The notes under the pieces are model-generated. The model searched no databases, was not told the DNA's origin, and saw only the letters and a list, made by a program, of their open reading frames with translations. Positions 48,903 through 59,276 of a stretch of DNA of 64,000 bases are shown piece after piece; within the stretch, counting starts at the first letter, position 1, and each line of letters begins with the position of its first letter. The stretch is from an uncultured Verrucomicrobiae bacterium (GTDB taxonomy: Bacteria > Verrucomicrobiota > Verrucomicrobiia > Limisphaerales > AAA164-E04), in the NCBI GenBank assembly GCA_943788245.1, contig CALSPN010000001.1, positions 1 to 64,000 on the forward strand, written 5' to 3'. A program made the translations under genes and the position numbers.

Positions 48903-51900
48903 TTACCTGAACATCTCGACAAACTTGTGGATTTCGTTGAGTTTGGCAGTGGCAGACTTTCGGGTAAGGCGGGGAAACCTGCCACTCATCATGACCCATT
49001 GTCCATTGCGCATGATTTTGAGTTTATCTCGCTGGGTGGCGATTTCACTGATGCCTTTGAGGAAGGCTTTCCATTTCAGATCGCTCAACAGCATCAAACG
49101 CTCTACCGCATCAGGCAAGGGCCCGTAACGATCCCGAAGTTCATTTCTAAGCGATTGAAGGGACTCGGTATCGTTTATTTCAGCTATCTTGCGATATATT
49201 TCAATACGCTGCTGAGGTTCTGTCACGTAATCCAATGGCAGGTAGGATGGTTCCTTGACGACCGCAATGACTTTCTCTGCGGGGGCTTCACTGACGTCGG
49301 TGGTTTCTATGTAAACCGCCGTTTCGCGTGGTATGGAAATTTCCAAACTGTCTTTCCCTCGGCGCCTTGATTTCTTCTTGCTTTCCTTGGTTTGTGCTTC
49401 GCTGGTTTCTCCAGGGTTCGTCAAAAGGAAATCCATGTCGACTTTTACATCCACACGCGGAGGAATTTTTTCGCCGCGTAATGCGCAGATGCTCTGCTTG
49501 AGAAGTTGACAGTAAAGATCGAAGCCAATGGCTGTAATATGACCGCTTTGCTGAGATCCCAGAAGATTGCCAGCTCCCCGGATTTCAAGGTCACGCATCG
49601 CAATTTTGAATCCGCTGCCTAACTTGGAGTACTGTTTCATTGCACTCAATCGTTTGCGCGCATCCGTCAGGACACCCGCATGCCGCGGAAGCAACAGGTA
49701 AGCATAGGCCTGGTGTTTGTACCGTCCTACTCGGCCGCGTAACTGGTAAAGTTCACTGAGCCCAAAACGATCTGCTCGATCTATGATGATGGTGTTGGCA
49801 TTGGGGATATCGATGCCACTTTCGATGATCGTTGTGGATACCAATACGTCGGCTTCTCCATTGATGAAGGTACGCATCACTCCTTCTAGTTCCTTTGCTT
49901 CCATCTGCCCATGTCCCACTACAACGCGCGCATCCGGAACCAGAGTCTGAATTTTCTGAGCCATGACGTTGATGGTGCCCACTCGATTGTGAAGGAAAAA
50001 AACCTGCCCCTGACGATTCAGCTCCCTGCGTAAAGCATTCTTGATGGCATCCTCATCAAAAGGAATCACTATTGTCTCGACGGGTAAACGATCCTGTGGG
50101 GGCGTCTCAATCGTACTCATGTCACGAGCCCCCATCAATGCGAGATGAAGCGTGCGTGGAATCGGCGTTGCACTCAGGGTCAGGACATCGACCATTTTGC
50201 GCATTAATTTGAATTTCTCCTTTTGTGCGACACCAAAACGCTGCTCTTCATCAATGACCACCAACCCCAGATCCTTAAAAGTAACGTCCTTTTGAATGAG
50301 TTTGTGAGTGCCGATGATGATGTCGACTGACCCCGTGGCCAGATCCTGAATAATTTGACGACTTTGCCTGGGTTTTTGAAATCTGGACAGCAACTCCACG
50401 CACACCGGGTAATCTGCCATGCGATCAGCAAACGTATTGTAATGCTGTTGAGCAAGTACTGTAGTTGGAACCAGGATGGCTACCTGGCGTCCGCCCATCA
50501 CGGCTTTAAATGCTGTGCGAATGGCTACCTCCGTTTTTCCAAAGCCGACATCTCCGCAGATCAATCGATCCATGGGTTTGGCTCGCTCCATGTCTTGTTT
50601 GGAGGCATCGATGGCACGGACTTGATCGTCGGTTTCCTCATAAAGAAACGCACTTTCGAACTCTCTCTGCCATGGTGTGTCTTCCCCAAATGAATGTCCG
50701 GATTCGCTTGCGCGTGCAGCCTGTATTTGAAGTAAATCCCCCGCAAGATCCCGAATGGATTTTTCAGCCTGAGCTTTTGCTTTTTGCCAACGACGCCCCC
50801 CCAACGTGTTTAATTGAGGTCTGCCTTTACTGGCCCCAATATATTTGCTGACGAGATGAGCCTCACTGACAGCGACGTAAAGTTTGGGAGGTTCGTCTCC
50901 GTAGTCTTTGGCAGCATACTCAATCACCAGATATTCGGGGCCCTTTTCATCATCCTCAGATTGCGAACCCACTGGAGGTAAACGCCTCAGCCCTACATAA
51001 CGCCCAATACCATGCTGCAGATGTACAACGTAATCTCCCTCTTCGAGATCTGCAAAATCGATTTGCAGTATAGATTTTGCTGCTGCCGCGTGGGGTGATT
51101 TGAGGCGACGAGGGCGCTGTACTTTGTAGCGCCCAAAAATTTCAGCATCAGTGACAATCGCGCATCCAAGTGAGTCAGCCACAAAACCTCGACTAAGGCT
51201 ACCCGTGAGCAAATGAAGGTTTTTTGACTGAGCAGAATCGCTGTTGAACCCTGACTCACTCCAGATTTCCTGAAAGCGCTGGCTTTCGCCTTCGTTGTTA
51301 CAAATCACCAGAACCTGATATCCCTTCCGCAACCAACGATGCATTTGGCTGAGGAAATCCTGACGTTGTTTTTCTGCGATGTGAGCCTCCGGACGTCGAT
51401 CTCCCAATGGACGGTATAGTTCCATGGATTCTAGATCTGGATTTAGCTCCATGCCCTGATCCATCGACATAGGTTCAGGGGAATCTTCAATGAAGCTGCC
51501 ACCCTGATCAGCTTCCTTTAATTCGGCACGTTTAAAATCGCCATCATTCAAACGCTTGAGCAATCCATACCAATCCATGAAATAGGGATCATCCTCAGGT
51601 ATTTGCTCCATATAATGCTCTGCTGCCTCTTGAAGATGCCAATGGCTGCTGTATCCAGAATGCATGCATCTTGAGGGAGATAGTCCAGGATACTGGAAAA
51701 GGGGATAAACTTACTGGTGCCTGCTTTTCTCGTTCTTCTCGATTTGTTTGCTTGATGATGCCGAGCTCTCCACCAGGGGTGAGTTCGATCTTTTCAACAC
51801 GATCTCGTGTAAGTTGAGATTCGGGTTGAAAATAGCGGATGGATTCCAGTTCATCACCAAAAAATTCAAGACGTACCGGCCAGGGACTGCTAAGAGGAAA

Positions 51901-52541
51901 CACATCCAGAATGCCGCCCCTGAGAGCTATCTCACCTTTCTGGGTGACCTTGGCTTCCGGCTCATACGCTTGATCTTCCAGCCATTCGACCAGATCCAGA
52001 GGGTCGATTATATCTCCTACCTTCAATGTTCGTGCACGTCCTTGAAGATCATCTGGTTCGAAGGTGCGTTGCATCAATGCCTGGGATGGGTGGTGACAAT
52101 GACAGGCGCCGGTTGGTTTTTCAGGATCTGATTGCCATCGCAAAAGAGCCATCAATGTGTCCAAGCGCTCGCTGATCACATCCGCATGAGGAAGTTTGGC
52201 TTCATGTGGTAGATGTTCCCAAGCCGGGGTAAAAATAAGGCTGTGAGAAAGACGACAGGTCTTCTTGATTGCTGAAACCATTGCAACCAGGTTGTCAGAT
52301 CCTGATGCATGGATTCCTGGAGTTTCAAGCCGGGAGTAATGACAACCAATGGACTCTTTGGATGTGCCGTTTTGTAACAGGCAGCCATGAAAGGCCAGCT
52401 CCGACGATGGCGCAGGTGTCCATCGAACAAAGGGCCGCTGGCCGGAAGAAATGCACCCATTTCCTTCCACCATGAAGTGTCTTTCCAGTGACTCCATGGC
52501 TGCAGGGATGAATGCGTTGATTTTTTATTTTTGTTCTTCAA
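48903..52541 (-). CDS. mfd: Transcription-repair coupling factor Mfd, N-terminal third frameshifted
   Basis: About 1,210 codons. Mfd removes RNA polymerase stalled at DNA lesions and recruits UvrA. Visible: UvrB-like N-terminal region ([65 protein letters not shown]), RNAP-interacting CarD-like domain ([20 protein letters not shown]), helicase motor ([19 protein letters not shown]alker [46 protein letters not shown] segment), RGRVGR, and the TRCF C-terminal domain ([16 protein letters not shown]). Frame changes are needed at about 52225-52270 and twice in about 51650-51710 (around TATCCCCTTTTCC). The C-terminal 920 residues are intact. Inactivation is unlikely biologically, so errors are the likely cause. 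Confidence 0.92.
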
Positions 52542-52821
52542 CTTTCGAAACCCAAATCCCTCTTGCTCGTCGGATTGTTCCTCTTTCCAAATCTATTCTC
52601 ATACCACTATCGGTGGTCTTCCCAATGAAATGCTGGTTAACGTCATCGTTTTTGATAAGTCGGGTTTGTTGATGGCCGGCGTTGTGATTTGCCAACCTTG
52701 ATTTTTCAGGTACAGAGACGGATTCATGAATCTCATGCAACTGGTTAAAGATTGGCAGCAAAATGTGGATCAACACCTTCGCTAAAATAACCGACATCGG
52801 TGTGAAATCCATCGAAAACAT
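52525..52821 (-). CDS. Possible small hypothetical protein upstream of mfd
   Basis: A 98-codon frame whose end overlaps the proposed mfd start by 17 bases on the same strand. It begins MFSMDFTPMSVILAKVLIH and ends with a basic, natural-looking segment (MRIDLERGTIRRARGIWVSK). No family recognised. It could be a real small gene leading the mfd transcript, the upstream part of a longer mfd leader, or chance. The remaining bases to 53013 hold nothing I can support. Confidence 0.3.
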   Translation of the reverse strand: MFSMDFTPMSVILAKVLIHILLPIFNQLHEIHESVSVPEKSRLANHNAGHQQTRLIKNDDVNQHFIGKTTDSGMRIDLERGTIRRARGIWVSKVEEQK

Positions 52822-53013
52822 TCCTCAGTGTTTTTACGTTTCCATTATTATGCCCAGGTGCCAGAGCCTTAAACCATACGTGTTCGTCTTTTGCGCGTCT
52901 ATCTCACTGACCAAAATCAACCAGCTTTGCGAATGTTATCACACAGGTGAGTCAGGAAGCATGAAAAATTCAGTTTGGAGTGAATACCGTTATTTGTGTT
53001 TTTCTGGTATCGG

Positions 53014-53042
53014 TCATTGAGGTTCTCAGCGAACCTCAATGA
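53014..53042. terminator. Hairpin terminator after the propeller operon
   Basis: TCATTGAGGTTC (53014-53025) and GAACCTCAATGA (53031-53042) form a perfect 12-bp stem with a five-base loop, 25 bases beyond the stop of the minus-strand gene ending at 53067. T-runs are weak on both sides, so it might act as an mRNA end or as a bidirectional barrier. Confidence 0.6.
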
Positions 53043-53066
53043 TTGAAATAATTGCATTGCGCATGG

Positions 53067-54143
53067 TTATTCCAGGAAATCTGAAACCTTGGCTACCCAG
53101 ATTTGCCCCTGACAGGTGAAGCTGAAATGAGTCCCGGATGGATTGAGCTTCACGTGTCCAATGTTTTTCATTTCGATATCAGGGTCAAGAATCTCGGATG
53201 TTTCTGTCTCTAAATTCCATAGTTCGAGCGTCTGTTGGGTTGATCTGATTCTAAAATAAGGGAAAACCTGTGTCCTTCGAATGCGCCATCCAAGTGATAA
53301 TCGTTCATATGCAATCAGCCATGCATTGCCATTCTGGCAGTGCGATACAGAAGAGTTTTTGGTTACCAACATTTTCGGAACCATCAAATGCCGCTTTGAT
53401 GCATTCTTCGCTGTCTGATTGGCAAAGGATATCACATGCAGCGACAAGCTCTTTTCAGACCGTTTCATGAGATGCTCAAAGCACAGAACCCCGAGAGTGC
53501 CGTTTTTCATGAAGACATAAGGAGGGCTTGGGAAAAAGGGGAACGTCAGCTTGTTCCAGCCTGAATAGGAGGCATTTGTCGAAAATAAATGTGGATCCAA
53601 TGAAAATTGGGTTTCTTTGAATGTTGTCGATGGATCAACTTTCCAGGTGATCCATCCAGATTCATCAGGCAACCAGGTCAGATTCAACATATTATTAAGC
53701 CCTTCTTTCAATTCGACGGTCTTCTCACTTTCCCATTCATGGAGAAACTGCGCTTGCTCCGTTTTATTACCCATCACAAGAGCGAGGTGTTTTCCTGAAG
53801 GCGATGACTTTATCTCAAAATGATTTCCTCGCTCTTCATGGTCCTGGAGATGAGGAGACAGGGCTTCCATCAACGATTCGTGGCCATCGTTTATATCCGT
53901 TTTCACACACAGAAAATCCCCTTGGTTTTTTTCTCGAAGAAAAAAGATTTCGTGATCAGATAGCCATCCATGATGCCTTGGTGCCTGAAGATCCATTTTA
54001 ATCACCGGTTTGGCCAGTGCTGCCAGTGATTTTGGCTTGGATGTCTGAAGTCTGATGAATAAGTAGGCCGAAATGAAAACCAGAATGACCATGGCTGAAA
54101 CTCCGACAATCAAGGAGATCCGAGCGAAGGATTTGAATCTCAT
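53067..54143 (-). CDS. Membrane-anchored TolB/WD40-like beta-propeller protein
   Basis: About 358 residues from the ATG at 54143, which overlaps the stop of the upstream PQQ-propeller gene (ATGA). One N-terminal transmembrane helix (ISLIVGVSAMVILVFISAYLFI) is followed by a domain with repeated blade-like strands (HHGWLSDHEIFFLREK, SSPSGKHLALVMGN, LTWLPDESGWITWKVD, LNPSGTHFSFTCQGQIWVAK). The PSGxxLA/FS phrases are typical of WD40/TolB-like propellers. No catalytic motif. It would be displayed in the periplasm. Third gene of the MFS-propeller-propeller operon, and probably works with the PQQ-like propeller. Confidence 0.7.
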   Translation of the reverse strand: MRFKSFARISLIVGVSAMVILVFISAYLFIRLQTSKPKSLAALAKPVIKMDLQAPRHHGWLSDHEIFFLREKNQGDFLCVKTDINDGHESLMEALSPHLQDHEERGNHFEIKSSPSGKHLALVMGNKTEQAQFLHEWESEKTVELKEGLNNMLNLTWLPDESGWITWKVDPSTTFKETQFSLDPHLFSTNASYSGWNKLTFPFFPSPPYVFMKNGTLGVLCFEHLMKRSEKSLSLHVISFANQTAKNASKRHLMVPKMLVTKNSSVSHCQNGNAWLIAYERLSLGWRIRRTQVFPYFRIRSTQQTLELWNLETETSEILDPDIEMKNIGHVKLNPSGTHFSFTCQGQIWVAKVSDFLE

Positions 54144-55585
54144 TTCCCGAAGCAATAAAGCGTTTGGCTCGTTCTCATATACAGCCTGTTCTCAACGATC
54201 GCAGGTGTCGCCATGATTGTTTCTTCGAAATCAATTTGAAACATGATATTGAGTTCCGGATTACCTGCTTCGATAACGCTGACAACGCCTGATTGAGCCG
54301 CTACGAGAATTTGTTTTCCAGCTGCAACAGGGGATGCGTAATAGTCGCCCAAGGCCCCAAGTCTTTCTTCGCGATAGATAACTTTACCCGTCGTTGCGTT
54401 CATGCATGAAATCATTCCTCCATTTTTAACGAGATAAACATGGCCTTGATAAGCGAGTGGCGAAGGAACGTAGGGAAGTCCGCGAGTTTGTTTCCATGAC
54501 AAGGTTGGAGGGCTTTTGAGTGATGGGCCAGGTTTAAGAGCCAAAAGTGCATTTTCACTTTTGCTGAAGATATCCGACATCGTTTCCCACTCCTTTCGAA
54601 CAATCTTTCCATCCTTGTCTGCATCGATGTAAGGGAAGTGCATGCGCGCAGGCCCTGTGGCTTCAGAGCGCGCAATAGATGCATCTTTGTTTTCATCGTT
54701 TTCAAGAAGTTCATCAAAATTGGGGATTCTTGAAACACCCGCCCCCATGGTCCACCCAGAGACGTATAGATGCTGATCATCAAACGCGGGGGATGCGACT
54801 GTTTCATTTGGCAAACCTCCAACTTCCCATGCGAGTTCCCCGTTTGAGATATGGTAGGCACACACGCGCAAGGTCCCGGAAGTGATGACAAGTTCGGGTT
54901 TTTCTGAAGGCCATGCTATGGGGGTGGAAAACCCTCGCCGAAAACCGGGCCGGGGTGTTTTCCAAACTTGTTTGCCGGATGCCGCATCTACGCAGAGAAG
55001 GTGGGAGCTGATATCCTGATCAACCTGTAAAAAGAGACGTCCCTCTGCCAGCACGGGGGAAGATGAAGCGCCGTGTTGGGTCACTGGGACAGGAAGAGGG
55101 AGTCTCCATTGCTCATTCCCTTCCATATCGTAGGAGAGCAAGCCATAAGACCCAAAGTATACAAATACAGATCTGCCATCTGTCGTCGGTGTCGAATTGG
55201 CTGGTGTTCCGTTGCGGTGACCTCTTTCGATCTTCGTGGGCGGGATAGATTTTTTCCACAGTAGAGATCCATCATGTCGATTCAATACCTGTGTAGTGAG
55301 TTGATCGGATTCGTAGGTGGTCACCAAAAGTAGATCTCCCCAGATGCTGGGTGAGGAATGGCCTGGGGCGATATTCTTTTTCCAAATAACGGAACGATCA
55401 GGTCCGAACGGGATCGGAAGCGAACTGCCTGAAGCTCGGCCTTGACCATGTGGTCCCCTAAATTGAGGCCAATGGGCACTCTCAGACTGGAGAGCCATGA
55501 CAGAATGAAACAGCAATGCAGTCCACAAAACCGATACCATTAACAAATTCGAAGGAACACGATGAATGGTATTTCTACAGGGCAT
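54140..55585 (-). CDS. Secreted PQQ-like (BamB-type) beta-propeller protein with EF-hand insertion
   Basis: 481 residues; signal peptide region MVSVLWTALLFHSVMALQS (an alternative ATG at 55540 trims a charged extension). It opens with HWPQFRGPHGQGRASG and VIWKKNIAPGHSSPSIWGDLLLV, the common start of planctomycete PQQ-like propellers. Blade motifs follow (VLNRHDGSLLWKKSI, CVDAASGKQVWKTP, NGELAWEVGG, MNATTGKVIYREERL). An EF-hand loop DADKDGKIVRKEWE is inserted mid-protein, suggesting Ca2+ binding. Such proteins lack most quinoprotein catalytic residues and may be structural or sugar-binding. It begins 12 bases after the MFS gene stop, so the two are cotranscribed. Confidence 0.88.
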   Translation of the reverse strand: MPCRNTIHRVPSNLLMVSVLWTALLFHSVMALQSESAHWPQFRGPHGQGRASGSSLPIPFGPDRSVIWKKNIAPGHSSPSIWGDLLLVTTYESDQLTTQVLNRHDGSLLWKKSIPPTKIERGHRNGTPANSTPTTDGRSVFVYFGSYGLLSYDMEGNEQWRLPLPVPVTQHGASSSPVLAEGRLFLQVDQDISSHLLCVDAASGKQVWKTPRPGFRRGFSTPIAWPSEKPELVITSGTLRVCAYHISNGELAWEVGGLPNETVASPAFDDQHLYVSGWTMGAGVSRIPNFDELLENDENKDASIARSEATGPARMHFPYIDADKDGKIVRKEWETMSDIFSKSENALLALKPGPSLKSPPTLSWKQTRGLPYVPSPLAYQGHVYLVKNGGMISCMNATTGKVIYREERLGALGDYYASPVAAGKQILVAAQSGVVSVIEAGNPELNIMFQIDFEETIMATPAIVENRLYMRTSQTLYCFGK

Positions 55586-55597
55586 GCTTGAATTATT

Positions 55598-56836
55598 TCA
55601 TGGAGCAGTTTTTGTGTCTGCCGTCGTGTTGGCTCCACCTTTACCATCTTTTGTTTGTCCCAGGATTTTTGGCAGGTAAATTCCAGCGATCACACCTGCC
55701 ACCAAGGCGACAGCTCCAAACACCCAGTAGGGAAGGGGCGTATGCATACCATACAAAGTCAGTGCGACCGGAGGCCCGATGATACGCGCCATGGCAGATG
55801 CTCCTTGAGAGACACCTAGATTGGTCCCCTGCTCATTGTCTGGTGAAACCATGGAAATAAGACCAGTTAAAGGCGCACGATTGATACCTGAGAAAATAGC
55901 ATAAACAGTCAGTGAAACCAGAATCCAAACGACATTCTGTTTCAGTGGAATCATGAAGAAGCTCAGAGTCAGGCCGAAAAAACTCGCAAAGATCAAGGGT
56001 TTTTCGCCGAACCGATTCACCAGTTTACCGATAGCTCCTCCCTGCACGCCTGCCGCAATAAATCCGGAATAGGCCAGGAAGTAGTAACATTGAGAAAGCT
56101 CATACCCAAAATAACTACTGATCAGCAGAGGCAAGGTACTTTCGAAACATGTGAAACAAAGTGTGGCCAAGAAAACAAGCAGGACAAGCAATCTCAGCTT
56201 GGGTTGTCCCAAAGTATGCATCCACTGCTGAAATTGAGCACGTTTGACTGCGGGTTTGGCATCCTTGCTTTTACTCTCCGTAAGTATGAAGCAGGCTGCG
56301 ATAAAGTTAATCAGGCAGATGCCTGCTGCGACCCAGCCTGGACCGGATATCCCCAGAAATGCTGCGCTCAATCCTCCAATGATCGGGCCGAAGACAAAGC
56401 CCATACCAAAGCCAAGTCCGATGACAAGCCCTACACCTCGAGATCGTTTTTCAGGTGGCGTGATGTCAGCAACATAAGCAGATGCAACAGAGAGGTTTGC
56501 ACCGAACACACCTGCCAACATTCTCGAAACGAGTAGTATGATCAAGCCATAGGTTCCGGTTTGAAGACTTGCATAACCAAAAACGGCATACGAAATCGTC
56601 GAGCCGGCCGTACTCAACAAAATGATGGGGCGGCGTCCTATTCTATCCGAAAGCTTGCCCCACACCGGTGCAAAGAAAAACTGCATCAGGTTGTAGGAAG
56701 CAATGATGCACCCGATCATGAATCCGGAAGCTTTAAACTGTTCTGCATAAATGGGTAGTAATGGCAGAACGATGCCAAAACCCACCAGGTCCACGAAAAC
56801 AATCAGAAAGATGATTAGTAATGTTGGTTTTTTCAT
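55598..56836 (-). CDS. MFS transporter (TetA/drug-efflux-like)
   Basis: 412 residues from the ATG at 56836 (MKKPTLLIIFLIVFVDLVGFGIVLPLLPIYAEQF); an upstream in-frame ATG at 56926 is less likely. Twelve transmembrane helices are expected. Family motif A between helices 2 and 3 reads GKLSDRIGRRPIILL. The region VADITPPEKRSRGVGLVIGLGFGMGFVFGPIIGG is typical of the TetA/DHA1 drug:H+ antiporter branch. It could export a drug or a metabolite or import a sugar; the adjacency to two secreted propellers does not decide between them. First gene of the three-gene minus-strand operon. Confidence 0.88.
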   Translation of the reverse strand: MKKPTLLIIFLIVFVDLVGFGIVLPLLPIYAEQFKASGFMIGCIIASYNLMQFFFAPVWGKLSDRIGRRPIILLSTAGSTISYAVFGYASLQTGTYGLIILLVSRMLAGVFGANLSVASAYVADITPPEKRSRGVGLVIGLGFGMGFVFGPIIGGLSAAFLGISGPGWVAAGICLINFIAACFILTESKSKDAKPAVKRAQFQQWMHTLGQPKLRLLVLLVFLATLCFTCFESTLPLLISSYFGYELSQCYYFLAYSGFIAAGVQGGAIGKLVNRFGEKPLIFASFFGLTLSFFMIPLKQNVVWILVSLTVYAIFSGINRAPLTGLISMVSPDNEQGTNLGVSQGASAMARIIGPPVALTLYGMHTPLPYWVFGAVALVAGVIAGIYLPKILGQTKDGKGGANTTADTKTAP

Positions 56837-57231
56837 TCGGATTTCCAATGATTTGGCGCAAAAGGTAACCGCTAGCCTATAGAGGGTCAAAGGAGAAAAT
56901 TTTAAAAAGCATGGAATGATGCACACATTGACTCATTCTCCCAAAGAATTCGCGGGGGCGGTATTTTCAAGTTTTCATGGGGACATTGAAGATGAGTCGA
57001 GTTGTTTGGTCATTTCATGTCTTTCCTCCCAGGAAAATTGGACCATCTTCGATCTGCGCTGTGCCTATCGTAAAGGTGGCTGATACATAAACTTTCCAAG
57101 ATGAACTACCTCCATTCGAGCCCAGTCAGAGTACGCGCGGAGGCTCCGCAACTGCCCTTCTGAGCCAAGGTTTCGATTTGACTGCGTGCGGTGATTCGGT
57201 TCGAATAGCATGTAGATCAACACGAAAGCTT
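56837..57231. other. Divergent promoter region
   Basis: Separates the MFS operon (minus) from the hydroxypyruvate-isomerase-like operon (plus). No gene or strong hairpin recognised. Confidence 0.4.
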
Positions 57232-58113
57232 ATGATAAATCAAAAACTCTCCCGTCGTGGTGCATTGAAGTCTCTGACCGCAACTGGCATGGCAGTCGCC
57301 GCAAGCTCAAATATTGCGTCGCAACTGGAAGCTGCCAACATCAAGCCAGTCAAACTCAAGGGCAATGTGAATCATTCCGTTTGTAAATGGTGTTATTCCA
57401 AATTGAGTTTGGAAGAACTTGCAGAAGCGGCTTCAGAGTTTGGCATGCATTCCATTGACCTACTCACACCGGATCAGTTTCCGATCATTAAAAAATACGG
57501 TCTTGCCTGCGCGATGTCCAACGGTCCGGGAGGTATTACCAAAGGTTTTAACAGAATTGAGCATCATGCCCAACTGATCGAAGGTTTTGAACGCATGATT
57601 CCTCAAGTTGCAGCGGCAGGGTTCCCCAATATTATTTGTTTCTCCGGCAATCGTGATGGATTGGACGATGATGAGGGTCTTGAAAACTGTGCCATTGGAC
57701 TTGAGAAAGTCATGAAGACTGCCGAAAAATTCAAGGTAACCGTCTGCATGGAATTGTTGAACAGCAAAGTCGATCACAAGGATTATCAGTGTGACCACAC
57801 CGAGTGGGGGGTGGCATTGGCGAAACGCATTGGTTCTGACAAATTTAAATTGCTTTATGATATCTATCACATGCAGATCATGGAAGGGGACGTGATCCGG
57901 AATATTCGCGAGTTTCATCCTTACATTGGACATTATCACACTGGCGGTAATCCCGGGCGTAACGAGATCGACGATACTCAGGAACTCAACTACCCGGCCA
58001 TTTGTAAGGCCATTGTCGAAACAGGTTTCAGTGGCTACATTGCGCAGGAGTTCATTCCCGTAAGGCATCCGCTGGGAAGCTTGTATGAAGCCGTACGCAC
58101 TTGCGATGTCTGA
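57232..58113 (+). CDS. Hydroxypyruvate-isomerase-like TIM-barrel protein with Tat-type leader
   Basis: 293 residues from the ATG at 57232, chosen for the leader MINQKLSRRGALKSLTATG (twin-arginine motif SRRGALK). Xylose-isomerase-like TIM-barrel (AP endonuclease family 2) features: VCKWCYSKLSLEELAEAASEFGMHSIDLL, a metal-ligand set E (VCMELLNS), D (KLLYDIYHMQ), H (IGHYHTGG) and E (IAQEFIPVR). Hydroxypyruvate isomerase interconverts hydroxypyruvate and tartronate semialdehyde, but exported members in verrucomicrobia probably act on other sugars. The stop overlaps the ATG of the HEAT-repeat gene by eight bases. Confidence 0.88.
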   Translation: MINQKLSRRGALKSLTATGMAVAASSNIASQLEAANIKPVKLKGNVNHSVCKWCYSKLSLEELAEAASEFGMHSIDLLTPDQFPIIKKYGLACAMSNGPGGITKGFNRIEHHAQLIEGFERMIPQVAAAGFPNIICFSGNRDGLDDDEGLENCAIGLEKVMKTAEKFKVTVCMELLNSKVDHKDYQCDHTEWGVALAKRIGSDKFKLLYDIYHMQIMEGDVIRNIREFHPYIGHYHTGGNPGRNEIDDTQELNYPAICKAIVETGFSGYIAQEFIPVRHPLGSLYEAVRTCDV

Positions 58114-59221
58114 GGGTTTCAGGAGATCGATACAATTCAGATTCAAGGGCTGGATACTCTCAACGGTAATCATTTGCCTGCTGGGGGTGTCCTTTCTCTT
58201 ATACAACGCTGAACCCAGGTACGGAGGGCGGCGAATATCAACGTGGATGACGCTTTATTCAGAGGATCTTTCCCTGAATTCTGCTCAATCAGCCATTTAT
58301 GCCATGGGTGCAGATGCGATTCCGCACCTGGCCGCTCGTCTGAAAGTTCGTAATGATCTCCTCGCTCGAATATACGAAAGGAGTCCAATTGTTTCCGGAC
58401 TGATGGATCGCCTATTTCAAAGCGGTCAAAGATTTCGTAGCGTTCACCCTCAGGCAATGGTTGCTGAAGATTTGCTGATACATGCTCCCAAGGATTGGGA
58501 TTCAAGGATTGAGGAATCCATGATTGGAATGCTGTCTCAGGGGAATAGCACAGACCAGATCACTGCATTCAGGGTGCTTCATGCATTTAACCCAGATCCC
58601 AAGCGGCTCCTTCCTGTCTTGAGACTTATCCTTCAAAAACAACAGCAGGAAACTTCAAAGGCGGCGCTTGAGTTTATTCGCAGAAAGAAAATAGACGCCA
58701 AACCTTTGGAAGATGAAGTGATTGCCCTTTTTCAACACAAAGACCCAACTCTTCAAGACAAAGCCTTGATTGTTGCCAGCTTTTCGAAATTGGATGTCGA
58801 AAAATCCATGCCATTCTTGAAACCCCTTCTGGACAGTATGCCGGGCAGCCACAAAAAACGCATGGCCATGCAGCTTCTGTCCAGTATCGCACTGCCTGTT
58901 CCTGAGCATATTTCATATTTGGAAACTGGATTGGATGACCCTTCGGACGAAGTTCGCAGGTATGCCGTTCTAGGTTTGGGAGGTTTAGGTCATGATGCAC
59001 TCGATAGTCTGGGGGCGATGCTTAAGCTCCTCGGTGATGAAGATTTTGGTGTTCGCATGACAGCGGCAGACGCCATTGGTGATTTGGGGCCTGGTGCCAC
59101 CAAGGCCATTCCTGAACTGATTCGGACTTTGAACAATGATTTTTCAGGTGTCGGTCAGCATTGTCGTCGTGCCATCGAAAAAATAGACCCTGAGCAGGCA
59201 AAAAACATCATGATTCGTTGA
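58106..59221 (+). CDS. Membrane-anchored HEAT-repeat protein
   Basis: 371 residues from the ATG at 58106 (MSEGFRRS), overlapping the preceding stop. One N-terminal transmembrane helix (WILSTVIICLLGVSFLLYNAE), then alpha-helical repeats. The clearest HEAT units are at the C-terminus: SYLETGLDDPSDEVRRYAVLGLGGLG, LLGDEDFGVRMTAADAIGDLGPGATKAIPELIRTL. HEAT solenoids are protein-binding scaffolds; the overlap with the isomerase-like gene suggests linked expression, not a known complex. It is followed after 55 bases by htpG. Confidence 0.82.
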   Translation: MSEGFRRSIQFRFKGWILSTVIICLLGVSFLLYNAEPRYGGRRISTWMTLYSEDLSLNSAQSAIYAMGADAIPHLAARLKVRNDLLARIYERSPIVSGLMDRLFQSGQRFRSVHPQAMVAEDLLIHAPKDWDSRIEESMIGMLSQGNSTDQITAFRVLHAFNPDPKRLLPVLRLILQKQQQETSKAALEFIRRKKIDAKPLEDEVIALFQHKDPTLQDKALIVASFSKLDVEKSMPFLKPLLDSMPGSHKKRMAMQLLSSIALPVPEHISYLETGLDDPSDEVRRYAVLGLGGLGHDALDSLGAMLKLLGDEDFGVRMTAADAIGDLGPGATKAIPELIRTLNNDFSGVGQHCRRAIEKIDPEQAKNIMIR

Positions 59222-59276
59222 AAACTTGAATGTCCCCTCTTGACGAAATGAAAAAGTACACTTTACTTCATCACTC

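Noticed and set aside
59240..59267. Promoter TTGACG with TTTACT before htpG
   Set aside because: The -10 would lie only about ten bases before the ATG and no heat-shock element accompanies it.
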